Assembly: GCF_031877795.1 (NCBI RefSeq)
Contig: NC_133935.1
Span: 82,117,748-82,181,747 of the forward strand
DNA: 64,000 bases
Direction of reading: 5' to 3'
DNA from: Strix aluco
Lineage: Eukaryota > Chordata > Aves > Strigiformes > Strigidae
Positions 27,301-42,300 of the stretch are shown here, piece after piece. Position 1 is the first letter of the stretch. Each line of letters opens with the position of its first letter. The notes under the pieces are model-generated. The model saw only the letters and a program-made list of their open reading frames with translations, did not search any database and was not told where the DNA came from. Both the position numbers and the translations under genes were made by a program.

Positions 27301-30300
27301 TGCAGCATGTTTTCCCTAGTACTTTTAATGTTTAACTTCCTAAACCACACAACAGAGACACATCATCATGCCTTACAGCAGCTCATTTCCATGAATAAGG
27401 GATGCAAAACAGCACCACTCGGCACTTCTGATTCCACAGCATGGTATCTTTCTAAATTAAGAGCCTTAAGAAATACTCTTACAAATCTCTTGAGAGTGGG
27501 AATAAACAAAACTATTTCCATAACTGCAAGCAGACGTCAAGGTTTTGTCCCTTGTGAGCAGCTGACTCTGTGTGTCACCTTTCAGGACCTATCAAGAATG
27601 AAGGCAGTTACACCCAAGCCAACTTCTACCATTTTGTTGTTTTACAGCAACCTTGCAATAAATCCTGTAACTTTCAAAGGGGATTAGCAAAAGTACATGC
27701 ATTTTCCCTCCAAGTGTACTCCCTGACCTTATTGGCAACAAACTACTTTGATGCACAACTGTGTAAAGGGTCGCTGTTGAGCAATAGTCTTAAATGGCAA
27801 CATTTATACTATCTCCCTTTGGCACTGAGCTTAGTTAAGCAATCCAAAAGTCTAACATCTCTAATATAAGCATTGCATTTGTAAGACACGGCTGCCCAGC
27901 CTTTGGTTTGAAGTGAAGAGCTATCATAAGAGTTCATTCAGTATACTGCCAGCAGAAATAAATTTCACACATTTTAGTTTAGACTTTAATATCCACTACA
28001 CACAGAAAAGAAGAGCGATAGCAGTCATGCTTTCCAAAAGTACTGTAATCAAACAGTTCATATACATCTGTAAGCCTATGTAAACAGATAACATCCTTCA
28101 ACTACAGTTTATATTTCCCACAATTTAAGACCTGTCAAGGCAACAGAAAAACTCAGGGGAGCCTGCAGTTTTGAGAGACTCAAAATTCCTCCCTTACTAG
28201 CATATATGCCTACCATGCGCAAGAAAATATCCACCTCTCCCCCGCAAACAGTCATAAGCTATATATAAAAATGCAGCTGAAGTCCAGCACATGGAGTTTT
28301 ACAGTCCCTGCACACTAGGACCTGTATTACTTCTCAACAGACGCCCATATCTGACATAGGGGTACCTGCTAATCATAACATGCAGGCTTTTCCAGCAGTC
28401 AGAAAACCACCTTATTAACAATCAAAATTATCCCCTGCCTCAACCCTCAAATATTTTGGGGGAGAGCTATGTGGGGAAAGATATTTCCTCTTTCCTTGTA
28501 AGTCAGAAAATTAAATCCTTGGGTGCCATCCCAAGCCACACAGATTGCTCAGGTACTGCTGCCAGATCAAGCAAACAGGCAAAATGATGAACATAGACAA
28601 AAATACTGCAAGACACAGTAACATTATTTTTCTTGAGCACAGGACTGAGTACAATGGAGGAAGAGAGGGAAGCGTGCAGCGAAAGACAAAATAAACTTGG
28701 GTTTTTGCAGTCTCATTTTCCTTCTAAATAGTATCATGAGTTTTTGTCAACAAAAGGACATTACTACCACCCCTTTTTTGGGGGGTAAATTTGGGTAGTT
28801 GCAGTTTTATATTTTTCACCAACTTATTGTAGCATTAATTGTTCAGACCCAGCTGAATTCCTCTATTACATAGGGCATTATGATCAAAAGAGGCAGAAGG
28901 TTGAGCAGGGTTTCTTTAACCCGCATCCCATTCAGGTTTGGAAGTACTTGAAAGAACAGTAAGAAAGACTTCAGGTACACAAAATTGAAAGATATCTGGA
29001 CTCTCTTTTCTGAAGCCTTTGAAAACTGTCATTTTGAATACTACTAAACGTGAAGGAATTAAACTCTACTGCTTATAAGCCTTGTGGTCAACAGCTTGTT
29101 TATAGATTGATACTTAGATGTCAAGAACATAAGGATCAAGGTCTCCTTATATGTAGCAGTTGTATGTTAATCTCCAAATGCATATACTTGACCCCTAGAC
29201 ACACTACATGAAGTCATTATGCAGTTCAGTTTTCAACACGGAGAAAAGCAATTTAAGAAGGTTTCTAAGTCCTCCAGTACCGACCCTGCTAAGAGAGCCA
29301 TGAACTCATTTGCAAATCACTGAGATTATTCTGTGGATAATAACCTATTACAAATATAACGAAAATTGTAAAAGTTACTCTGTACCTGACAGTTCCCCTG
29401 CTATTACCTCATCATTTATTTTAAAACCTTAATTAAAAAAAAAAATCAAGGGGAAACTTCTAACAGCCTTTGAACTGCATCTTTATTTCCTGAATACTGA
29501 ACCTTGCTGGAACTTTAAGGACTAATAGAAGTAAGAATCTCATGCACCGTTCAACGGAGGATCTTGTACTACACTGTAAATTGCTAGGAAAAATGGCATG
29601 TGAGTAAAACCTCAAGGGAAAAAAAAAAAAATAAAATCAAAGGCCTCATTTTCCACATCCTCTCATGTGGAACTGTCTACCTCAGAATAGGTTATACAAA
29701 AGACTAAACCAACAGCTAATGTTCTTGCAAAAAGGTATCCTGAGTGCCAAGTCACATCTTCACGAACCAACACTGCCTCCTATATTCTGTTAGGAGAACA
29801 CAGGCTGTTTCCTCCACATCTCAGAAAAACTTTGTAATTTCTTTATCATTTGTAATTCAATATTTAAAAGCATTAAGTCTGCTATCAAAAATTTATCCAG
29901 AACATTAGCTTAAAAACAAAAAGGATTGAAACATCTGCTAGGTTTTAAAGTTGTACAGTGTGCTTAGGAGCTTGATGGACTAAACCTCACTCAAGAGCAG
30001 ACTTTCTCAATTGTTCTCAGAAACAGGCGCTTCAATTTATCAAAGCCCTTTTATAAACACCTAAAAAAACCCCCGCATCTCCCCTCACATTCATTTGTAT
30101 CTTACACATTATACATTTGGAAACTTTTCCCTGGCCCACTGCGAGTTGTTTCACCTGCTCTGTTAACCTAGTAGATATTTCTTACCTACTAAATGTGGCA
30201 TAGATGGTCCCTTCACTCCATTTCCTGGGCTTAGCAGGGTTGAGTGGCTACTTTTAGACTCTACTTCACCTGTCTAACCAGCTTCTCAAAGAATTTTGAG

Positions 30301-33300
30301 GGATGAATTTCTGGAAGTAACAGGTCCATAGCATCAGCTGGTCCAATAAAATACTGAGCGTCGATTTACAACACTTAAGTGCACATCAGAAAACTGCTAT
30401 TCCTGCATGTGACTCATACTGCCTCTCTATAACAAGGCAAAGGGCAATCCCTGCAGAAGATGTTCTCTGCATTAGGTTGCTTTTCAACAGGGTTGAACTT
30501 ACAGGACTTCTTATCTCACCTCTATGGTTGCGATTATTAAAAAGTTTGACAAAATTTCCAAGGTTTATTAACAGGCATAATATAACAACCAGCTTATCTT
30601 GTAAGTGAAAGGGCATTATCATGTCATTAGAACTATCGCTAATATTTATACCAGTCTCAAGGTGGGCAATCATGTCTTAACAAAATGTAGTCCACACATG
30701 CTAACAATAAGGATGAAAACTGTGTTCTAAACCAATACACTCAACAGGGCTCTAAAAGGATTTTTGTTCAAAGGAGGAGTTTTAATTACTTAACATAAAT
30801 GCCAATTAAAAATGGGGTTTTTTTAATCATACTTCCACAACACTAAGTTTTTGAAAGCCTACATTAAAATCTGAAAAGTTAAGGATCACACCACCCACAA
30901 GTTTTTTTGTGAACACAGCTAAGTAAAATGCAATGCTTACTTTGAAGCAGAAACATTGACTACGTTAATGAGTGCATCATTTTGAAGTCTTTGTTGATTT
31001 ATACAAAATTAACAAGGAGGAAAGTTAACTCATTATTCTGAACTTTTCAGCCACACAGTGTCAACATCATGAGAAAATCCAAACATATAAAATAGTCAAA
31101 GCTTATCTACTCATGCTCAGTATATTTGCAATAAGGTCATATTTTTTTTAATGGTTTGTATTGAAGTACTGCATTGCTGAAGTTTTCTCAGAACTTGAGA
31201 CAGTTGAGAATTACAGCAAGGGCAGTTCCCTGACCTGAACAATGTATAGATCGATACCAGATAAGCACATAGTAAACAGGGGAGGAAGGAAGAGGCAAAG
31301 AAAGTGGTTTGCCTTAAGTTCCACGTCACTGGCACAGCTGGATTAAGAAACAGATCTCCAAATTGCCATTGCAAAGCCTTTTCTGTATTATGACCCATGA
31401 AGTGGATTTTTAAGTTAATACAATCAAACAGAAAACAACACAAACCAAAAAAGGGTATAGAACGTTTCAGCTGTTACTTATGCAGGGCATGAAACTTTAC
31501 ACCATACTAAGTATTAATAAAAGAAGTAGAAATATAGTGCATATATCCTCCAAGTAGCCCTCCCAAGGGATCTGGATGTATTATGTATCGTTATTTTCAT
31601 TTGTTCAGCACTTCAGGTTCTTATACCAGCTACATTTTTTATTTCTGCTTGCTAAAGACTAGGGAACGGGCAGCTAATCAATAGTATAATTAAGGAAGAC
31701 CACTGTTCTGGTTCAGCAATAATCATTTCACTGTTTGGGTGTGGACATTTTGTACAAATAACTTCGTAATTTAGAAATACCATGCACAGACAGGACAATA
31801 ATATGTGCTTTAATCAAAACCAACATATTCATAAAATATAAGATACATAGAGACCAAAATGGTTTTACAAATTACATACATTCCCCTAGTCCTAAGTATA
31901 ACTTTCATTTCATGGAAACCACAAGGCTGCACTGCCCATATTAAGTCTACCTTACCGAAACAGCAAAGTCTGTTCTGATAAAAAAAAACAAACAAACATC
32001 ATAACCCAAATTTATACCAACATTAGATAAGGCTTTATAAGGGAAATAAATGCAACACTTCTCAAATTAAACTTAACCTTTCGATTAGGTGATGATCCCA
32101 CAATCGTGTCACAAGGTTTGCTTATTTACCACCCACGAGCTGAGCTGTGCTATCTGGCAGTGCGCGTGGTCTTCTCACACTGGAAAAGGAGTCTAAATGG
32201 ATTGGACTACTGCAGTTTGAGGTGTTGTCTTTCAGCTAGGGGTTATTCTCTTACAGCAGGATCTGTAGAAGAGAGCGTGCCTGCTACAGGCTGCTCAGCC
32301 ACAACCGTTCTTAGTACGGTGTGAACTTGAGGTGAAATTACTGATGGTTCAAGTTAACACCCATGCTGTGAAATCTCACCACACAGGAGCTAGAATGCAT
32401 TCATGAATAGCTGGGGCACTAACTTTACCTGATATGAGATAAAACCTGACAGAAAATGCACTGGTTTCAAGTCTTAGCGAAGGTGGTCGAACCAATTAAT
32501 TCTGCCGTAAAAATGGCATAAACTAAGAGCACAAACACACACAGAGAGTTGCCACATCTTCTAAATCAAGTGGTGCTTGCTGAACACTTGTGTCCCAAAT
32601 TCATTACGAAGTGGTTAACCAAGCAGGAATTCTCCAAGGAGCTCAGGGTACTTTTTGCTGACCCTCTTTATACATGAGGATAGAGGAATACAAAAACCAT
32701 ATTATTTAATATTCACAAAGGGATGATACAAAGTGTACAGTTCTTTTCAGACCCACAAGACTCAGTCCTGAAAGCAGTTACAACAAGGGACACATCAAAT
32801 TTTAGTGCTCAACCTTCTGAGCAAACCGTCCTCAAGACACCTGGCTGAGTCACCTAGCCTCCCATTAGGGGAAACCATGAAAAAAAGCTCCTTGGTAAGG
32901 CACCAAAGTCTTCTGAGAATCACTACTCACTCACCTTGGAAATGTAAACTATAGATTTCTCATCTCCCCCGCCCCTTTCATTCTCTATGATCCCAGAATC
33001 ATGAATTCTCAGTGCTCACAATTGTTACCCTAGTCCAACATACTTTTCAAACTGGCTTCTAACTCCAACATCTTCTCCCCTCCTTCTCACTCTCTTCTCC
33101 TGCACCTCGTAATGTTGTAGGTTAGACATAATGTAAAACCTAGCATCAGAATTGGACTGACAGTGTTGCTAGCACTCCATAAATGCAGAGATAAGGGTGA
33201 GGATGTTGCTACCTATCATTTTTTTAATGTACCAACAAACGGGGTAAAGAGTGTTATTAAATTTGCAGGAATAAAAAAATAAGGCAGTTGCACAGCATTA

Positions 33301-36300
33301 ATGCAACTGGTTGCACATTTTAGAAGGGACAATTCTGATCGGGTTATAGGCTACTTAACACAAGACTTGGTAAACCTCTATAAAGCACCTAGAACAAGGG
33401 CCCTGCATTTGATCGAGTCTCCTCAATACTGCAGAAATATAAATAAGCATTGAATAATTACTGGAAAACAATCTCTCAGATATCAAGCCATGAATTGCCC
33501 TTTTCTTTGAAATTCTGCTTTTCTGGGAAAAAAAAAGTAATAATAGTAACATTAAATTCCAATAATTTTATTTTCTTTCCGAAAAAGTCTGTATTTAGGA
33601 ATCAGATGCAGGTACTACAGGAGGAAACTGTCCCTATACAATTAAGTACTCTCTTCATGTGAGCAGATAAAATAAACCCCAAGCACATTGTATTTGTAAT
33701 TTGTACTGTTGACTGAAGCTAGGTAACCAATTCTGGTTTACTAGGAAAGACTCACTCATGGTAAGTAACAACGAAGATAGTTTACCTCACAATTCTCTGT
33801 ACTAAATTGGACCCGGCATTTATTTTGCACAGTGGAGGGAGACAAAGAAGGAGGGAAGGGGTGGGGGGAGCTTCAAAGAACAACTTATTACTGTACCTGA
33901 AACTTGTATTACCATACCTGAACAACTTTTAAACACAAATATGTATTTTTGTATCAGGTATTTACTGTTGCTGTACAGTGAAGTGTAAGATCTTTCAAAA
34001 GAACTGAAAAGTCACCCTCAGAGGGTTGGGGTATTTTTTGACTGGGTATAAATAACATTGTCTGCTAGAAATCTACTTACGGCTGAGTGAGGTCACGAGT
34101 AATAAAGTCTGAACTCTTGAAGAGTAGGAAGATGTCACTGAGAGCTTTACATTTCAGAGAGCTGTTCATTGCTATCCAGTAGGCATCCTAAACAAAAAAG
34201 ATTATCCAAAAATGCACCTTTACTAGCAGAAAGGAATGCAAGCTGCAGATCTATCTAAATATTACACAACATTTGAAATACACACAGAAAATGATTTTTT
34301 TAGTTTTTATTTTGAGGAAAACTTCATTAGCTATTACAAGAGACACAACAGTTATTGCTTCTTTTATGAATACTCTTGTTGAAAGTAGAGGAAATCCATT
34401 AAAAAACCTAAGTTTTTGCCTTACTGCTTCGAGGCATTTTCTTGGAATGCTTGACTGAACATGTTTCCCTCGAGAATATGATACAAAAAAATTTGGGTGC
34501 ATCCATCCTTAAGGTATAGTTAAGAGTACCTAAAACTGACTAGAGGGAAGTTTATTGCTTTTTTAAAAAAATGTGGGGATTTTAATCTTTATCCCAGGTA
34601 AAGGTTTCAACTACTATCCTAAATGAGAAGAGTCTGACCATCATACTGCTATCTGTGACAAGGATACAGGCCTTTATGTAAGTAAGCCAGTGCTGCCTTG
34701 CATCAGCCTCACCAAACAGTGCAGCATCTAGCTCTAATCCACCAGAACAATCTGCTGTATCACACTTCACTGATATCTTGTCTATCATTTCTTGCTTCAT
34801 CAGAACCACTAGTCCCTTCTACTTTCCAATGCATTAAGATAAAACAAACAAACAAAAAAATCCTTATGATAACATCTGTTACAAGTTTTAGGAGTCAGCA
34901 TTCTTACCCTTGGAGCACTCCAGTTAAGTTTGGGAAAAACACTACCACCCAAGGAACTTATTGCTTCTTGAACTTTAGCTGTGAACTCAGGAAATTCTGG
35001 TGCCTGTACAAAGAACAACAAAAATATTAATTTCAATACATTTAATAGTGAAGTGTAGCCATCTTCTAAATACCATTAGAAATCATATTGTAGAAGGAAT
35101 AAACGTGTCCAAAATCAGGAACCAAGAACCCCACAAAAATAATATCTTTGTAGAAATAAATCACTTAAGAATCAACTCTGACATTCTTTCAATCAGAGAA
35201 AATTGAAAATATGTTTCCAGTTCTCACCCTCATTGCTAACAAGATTCCATGAATCTACAAAAACCCAAAACTTCATAATGATCATCATGAAAACTGCAAG
35301 TTGGCAAACGTGCAAGATAAATAAACAGACCTTAAATACATACCTCTTGTTTTATACCTGATAGTAGATTATTGTATACAAATAAGATCCAAGAAGACTT
35401 ACAAACAAGCAAACAAACTTTCAATAATAGTTTGTTTAGAACGAAGCACCTCTTCAAAAAAATCTAAAATAAAAATATTGTACCATTCTTTCAAAGTATT
35501 AAAAGGTACAAAGAGATCAGCTCTGGTTTATAATAGTTCTCTAGTTGCATTTAGGAGCACAGTAAGAGAGCAAACCTAAATAAATCAATTCATAGGCAAT
35601 TTGAGTGACAGCTCCTCATTTAAGCTTTAATTTTACAAAATGTTGTTAGTAATACTTTAATAATAAGCTCTTAAATTAGGTCTTAAAGTAACTCCTTAAC
35701 AATATATTGCATCAAAATAGAGGATACACTGCGAAGGTAAGGGTTGGACTAGAAGACCTTGTCTTGTAAAGAACATGGTCAAAATTGTAAACATAAGGGA
35801 AAAAAAACTCCTCAGGATGCTATAAACTCCGCCCTGAATGCGGCGCAATAAAAAACAGATTGCTGACCTTTAAAATAACATGAAAGGATTTCAGGCATAT
35901 GTCAAAGATTTTTCATGTAATAGGATTTATAGTAAAAAGTATATAAGAACACTATTTCTGCCTGAATATTTTTAAAGTCAACTCAAAGATAAGATCTATG
36001 CTAAAGCTAATTGATGTCTCTAAAACAACAAAGCCCTCACAGCCACAGAAGTGATCAAAAAAAGGTTCATACATTTTGGCATCTCCTTTCTGCAGCCCCC
36101 TCAAATGCAAACACTTAAAAAAAACCCTCTCACATTTTAGCGCAGTGACCCAGACTGAACTTCAAACATTCTGAATCTTTCCTTAGTATGTTACCTAGTC
36201 TCCATGGGAAACTACACTTGAAAAACTGAAAAAGCACTTCTCTTATTTTACTTTATTTTTAGAGCTTCAGTCAATTCTAGAAATTGCTCCTGCAAGAGGT

Positions 36301-39300
36301 AAAACTCTTCATCCACTGCATTCTGATTCAATCTCCTCTTGTTTTGACAGAAGTCAGGAGTCATAGTATATATGTAATACCAGCACATACTAAGTCTCCC
36401 TGGGGAAGTGTTACCATCGTGTCATTTGATTAATACAAGGGAAGAATTATACCCGGGAGAATAGCTCTAAGGCTGCATAAACAACCAGATTCTAACATTT
36501 CCTAAATTCTGAATGCCTGACTTTGCAACCATCAATATTAATGCACATTTTTTTAAACACAGCATTTTCTGTAAGCCTATATTCTAATTCTTCTTCAGAA
36601 TATAGAAGGGGCAAGGGAAACAAGTTCTACCTGACAACTCAGGCAGGTCATCAAATCAGAATAATCACAACCACAGCTCACCTTATTGCCAAGAAACCAA
36701 TAGGGAATTATAACCTGGGATTTATTGATAGTAAGATAGTAATGCCCTAGGCTGACAGCAAATGCAGAATAGCAATCTCCAGCCTGTTCTACTATTCTTT
36801 ACACACTATGTTCCCTAGTGTCTCCCTGTTCAGCTTCCACATCACTACTTGATCCATTCTCATCTCTTGCAGTAACTCCAGATGAAGCTCCCCACCCTTC
36901 TGCATTCTACACAGGCTGTTTCTTCACTCTCTTCATCGCTGGTAAAGTGCTAACAGGCAATACTTAAAAGCACAGAAGACTATTTCCATTCATTCACTGA
37001 CCTCAGAGCAGGCCCTAGTTTTCAGGTAGGGAAAGTACATTTGCCATGGATGGAGTCTTCAGAGCAATCATCTACCAAATTTACAAGATGGTAAAGAGCA
37101 CATTGTGAAATTCTACTTTCAGAGTCTCCTTCTTTGACCAGAGATGAATGTAGGTGTATTTTTGTAGAAACTAGACACAGGCACAAACCATGTTCATTAT
37201 TAGCCATTTTGAAAGTTCCAGGTTTGGCAAAAGACAAAGCCCTGCCAGTCTCTGAACAAGAGCCACCTTGGAAGCCAAAACACCCCTCTTCTTCCTCTCC
37301 CCCTGCTTTTATTGCTGACCATGATGTTATATGGTATGGAATATCTCTTAAAACAGCTTAGGTCAGCTGTCCTGGCTCTGTTCTCTCTCCTCTTGCCTAC
37401 CCCTAGCCTAGTCGCTGGAGAAGGGTGTGGGGCAGACTAGGAAAAGAGAAAGCCTTGATGCTCTGCAAGCACTGGTCAGCAACAGCTGAAAGTTAACTCC
37501 ATCCCAGCCAGCCCCAGCAGAACGTTAGCTGTAAAGCTGAATCCGTACACAGTACACAGTGCTTACCCAGCTAACCTGAAAGCACTTGGCCTATACCCTT
37601 CGGATGGGTATCATACATCTTGATTATATATTTCCTTATTGTGTTGTACACTATAATGAAACCCAATTCAGAAGTCTGATATTACTTCTTTAGCAACATT
37701 AACATGAGCTTCGCAAAAGATAAGATGAATACCAAAATGCTTGTTTTGAATAATTTACAATCTGAGGCATCTACTTTATCAAAGCTTAGAATTCTGAACT
37801 GAAGCTATTAGCGTGTGCAAAATTGGCATGTTTTAAAATCTAGGCTATAAATTCTGTGCTAGCATAAATGCAACTCAAAGCAGGGCTGTGTTTATATGGC
37901 ACCTAATGCAATGTCAGCAATTCAACACTATGTTGAACAACAGGGACCTAATATGACTGAAGTAATATCAATAGCAGACAAGTGACACAAATATATCAAC
38001 TCCGACAATGATAGGGCAACAGCAGATTCAAAAAAGATGTAAAAAAAAAGTCAAGGAAGCCTGATTCATATCCATCATGATCCTGATTCTAAGCCAGACA
38101 GAGTGCAAGTAGAGCATAAAGACAGAAAAGGGGAAAAAAAAAACAGATACGATAGAAAGAAATGTACTTAGAAGGAAATAATGGCACAGGTGTAAGAGAA
38201 GAGCTGTGAAAACTGAGCTGCAGGGGCTTCGTTTCTTCTGCATCCAGTCTGATTAAGTAATTGGGAGATATTCAAAGTGGTGAAAATGAAAGACAGCTAT
38301 ATTTAGAGCCATACTTCAGTTCATTTCCTATAGTCTAACAAGTGTGTGATTGTTGGGGATGAAGAAAAGCATTTTATTTTTAGTTAAATAAAATTAAGTC
38401 AGCAAAACTTTTTTAAAGTTACAGACATCTACACTGCCATCCATCTAGAATAGTCTGAAAAATGTTAAATACAGCAACAGGTATCTCTAACTGGCAACAA
38501 GTTTATATCACAAGGTTGCAGAAAGGATACTGCTGACAAACCCACAGTGGGCTTTTACAGGACCTTACCTTAAGTGTTGTAGTATTCTCATCATCCGACC
38601 ACTGTTAAAAATAAGAACAAATCAAAGGTTACTGGTTTCCTGAGACATCCTTTATAATTTATGAGAACACCAGAATTCACGTGGCTTCCTATAACATGTA
38701 GATAAATCATTGCCCTGGAGCTCCTATAACACAACATCACCATCCTCCAATTATTACGGCTGTAAATTAAGACAGGAAAAATATTCTATATTCAGCAGAA
38801 GTACTGTTCTAAAGTATGGATAAAAGAAGACACCCATACATTTTAATTGTGGTTTATATCACAAACTTGGACATTTCAGAACTCAACAGAGTCTTCCCTG
38901 TCTAAAGCTTGTCTCCAGCTCCAGCACCTCCATCCTTAGACCCATGATCCAATAGTTTCACTTATATTTCTTTTCCATTTCCTTTTTATACCTTCTGTCA
39001 CCTTGTGCTTACAACATTTTTCAGTGTTTTTCTTCTAGAATACCCTCCTGAGCTATTATGGTCTCAGAAACTTCCACTGTTTCTTGAAATAACTCCTCCA
39101 AATGTACTCCTCCTCCTAATTTTTCAGGGCATGAAACAGCATTAAGGTCAATTCCAAGATCCTTCAACATTCTCTACTCATTATTACAAATGCAATTATC
39201 AAGAAATAAAAAAAAATTTAAAAGTCTTCTGTGAAAGAGCATAGAAAGATTTTAAACCTTCCCTGACATCAAAGTATAAATAATGATGGTTTTAAGTTTT

Positions 39301-42300
39301 ACAAGGCAACTACCACATGATTACCTTTTTTGTGAAGTACTCTCCTCACCTATAAATTATGCAGAAAAGGTTACACATTCATATTTTTCTCAAGAGACTT
39401 GATATCAAGTTGCATTTTATACTGACCTGTATTTCCTCTGCATCATCACTCCCCTCCTGAGCATGACTTGGCGGATCTTCTCTAAAACAAAAAATTAGCA
39501 GGAAAAAAGTTAAGCACTGGAGTTTGACTTGACCATATACATTACCTTTGCACAGCATCTACCAGCTGTTGGTCTCAAAATGTTTTTGTAAGATTAAGCC
39601 TCAAAACCCCTGGCAGAGAACAATCAGAGCAAGCCAGTTGTTTTGCTGATTAATACCAATTAAACTCGGACACCAGAGTGGAAAGAGTAGGTGTATTTTA
39701 CTGGGAATAACTAAATAATGTAACAGAGCAATACAGAAAACATACAGTAAGAAAAGACAGAATAGCGCACTTAAACAAATAGGAAAATACAGGGTAATGC
39801 ATCAAATCATTACTACCTGAGAGAGAGAATAGCGATTAAGAAAGATCCATCACCACTTGTATATGTTACCATCATCCAGACCCGCAGTCGCTGGGGAGCC
39901 CCGGTTACAGCGAGGATTTGGAGAGCCTGTCCCAGCAAGTGGGAAATCCTACGCGGTGCGTCCACCCGTAGGTGAGGCTTCCAAAGTCTCTGTGAGCGGG
40001 TCCAGCCTTATGTACCCAAAACTCAGCAAGCCAGAATAACTGGCACCTTTGTTTTCAGCGGAACATCCGGTTTCACTCTCACATTAGATTCCCCCAGAGC
40101 CTGGCCAGGGCTCAAGGGAGAAGCTAAGGGAGTTTCCCTGCTTATCTGATTTATTTATGTTCTTTTTAGAACAAGGCCACACGTGTGGTCCCAAGGCCGG
40201 ACAGCTGGCTTCATGGCCTTGTTAACTTGCCCCTACACAAAGAAGAAGAAAGACACATTCAGGATAGACATGTTTTCATTACATTCATCATCAGTAATGA
40301 GTATATGATATCTAAGCTACATCTTTCATTAACGAGCATACATATTTTGCTAATGACTACGTACTAAGTTAGCAGCTTCAGCTCGGGGCCTGTTGTTCAG
40401 GCTTCAATACTTCAACATTTTAGCACTTTTTATATCAGCATAGGTGGCTTGTTATAATTTAGTACAATACCTACTAGCACAATGGTTATCAGTTACAAAA
40501 TATACAGGATGCATCTATAGGTCAACTTTGGCTTGGGCCTATTGTCCAAGCCCTAGCACTTCACCAGTACAGAAGATTGAAGACCTAAAACCCTGGCATT
40601 AAACTTGGGCCCTACCCAAAACACTTTGCTTCTTTCAAATTAGCAGATACCTTCTGCTCTGAAAACGCCATAATCGAAGTTTTCAACACCCTATTAATCA
40701 TTGTTTTCCAACTTTACTGTACCCTGACAGAAGCACAAATTATCAAACCTTTTTTTTTTAAAACAAGTTCAATTTAAATTATGCTTTGCTTCCATACTCC
40801 TTTTCCAAGTAAAAATTTATAAAACTTGCATTTCACATGTTGACCTGTGAATTTCTGGTTCTGAAAAGAAAACATCCTCACACTCCACACACAGAAAAGA
40901 TCCTAGGGAAAGTAGATACATTTCTTCCTGAAAAGTTACTTTTTCTACACAGGTGAGATCTCCTGTTGTAAACACTAGCATATCTGGGAGAAAGCACCTG
41001 ACTGCAAATATTCCCTTGAAGTTTTAGGTGACTTTTGAAGTTCTTTAGCCAATATAACTGAGTGTGAAGATTTTAAAGGAGAAGACCAAGCTCTTGAAGA
41101 CTTACTCACATCAGGTCAGCCTAACAACCAGGTTAAGTGGAAATGTATGCCCCTGACAAAAGTCAGCTCTTCAACAAGCTGTTTCTGCAGTCCCTTAGTG
41201 CACTTCTATAGGGATTAGACTATCAATTCAGTTTTTGAGATCTAGAGGTCAGACAACAGTTCACTGAAGATTAAAAGCCCTCTTGGCCTTGACTGCAAGA
41301 TCACATCCACTTCTAGCTAAGAAAGTTCAACTCAAGAGAAAAACTGGTTTCTAAATGGGATTTTAAATTGGAAGCTTCTTAAAAAGTATAAGTCAATTAT
41401 ACAGCTGTCCATTATTCCACTGAAGACAACACAAATTGTTTCTATAACACAGCTGTAACGTTAAACTCTCAGTTTCAGCTTTTCTGAAAGCTTATCAAAA
41501 AATAAATGGCTGCTGCTAAATAAATTGCACAGTTCTGCAGAAGCAGGTGACAACATTACTTCTTATCCAAAATGGTTTAAAAAACAATTTTAATTTTCTG
41601 GATACATTTTGTTAAAAAAAAAAAAAAAGGATTTTTAAATTTGAAGAGACCTTTCATCTTTACAAGGTGTTTAAACAGCTGCAATTATACTTAAATTGAC
41701 TCCTGAGAAATTAGACATTGCTCCCTTACACTCACGGCCTAATTGGTTGCTCTGCGAGAGGCAAACTACCCGTTAGGAAATGATGGAGTGTGGACTGATT
41801 TCTGAGTCTGATCACTAACAAGGTGTATGCATCCAATAATCATTTTACAAGGAAGTCACACAGTAAGATTCTAAGCAGAAAACAAAGAACAAGGCCCGGA
41901 TTCTTACCAACCATTTCTCATATCTATCCACCTCATTCTTCTCCATCCAAAATTTTGGCACAGGTACACATACAGGACATTGAGCCTTGTCACATGCATT
42001 GATTATATGTATGCAAATCATTATACAAACTCAGGAATCACTAAGATTTTATACATAGCTTATCTTATTGAGAATTAAACTCAGGTAATGTCATTTCACC
42101 CCTGGATAAGACAGCAGGCATGTGAATGGTGCGGGACGGGTCAAGCCTCTGAACTGGAGCTAACCATATCAAAGCAACCAAACACAAGCCAACAGGCTAT
42201 GCACCCGAGAGACTGGTAGACTCTGCAAGGAAAGGTGAAGGAAAAAATGAAAAAACTGCCCCTAGTTGGTCTAGAATCAAGTGTATTAAATGGATTTTAG

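Noticed and set aside
35741-35760. CR1-tail-like GGTTGGACTAGAAGACCTT
   Set aside because: Only about 20 bases match and no adjacent CR1 blocks are present, so this may be chance or too degraded to call.
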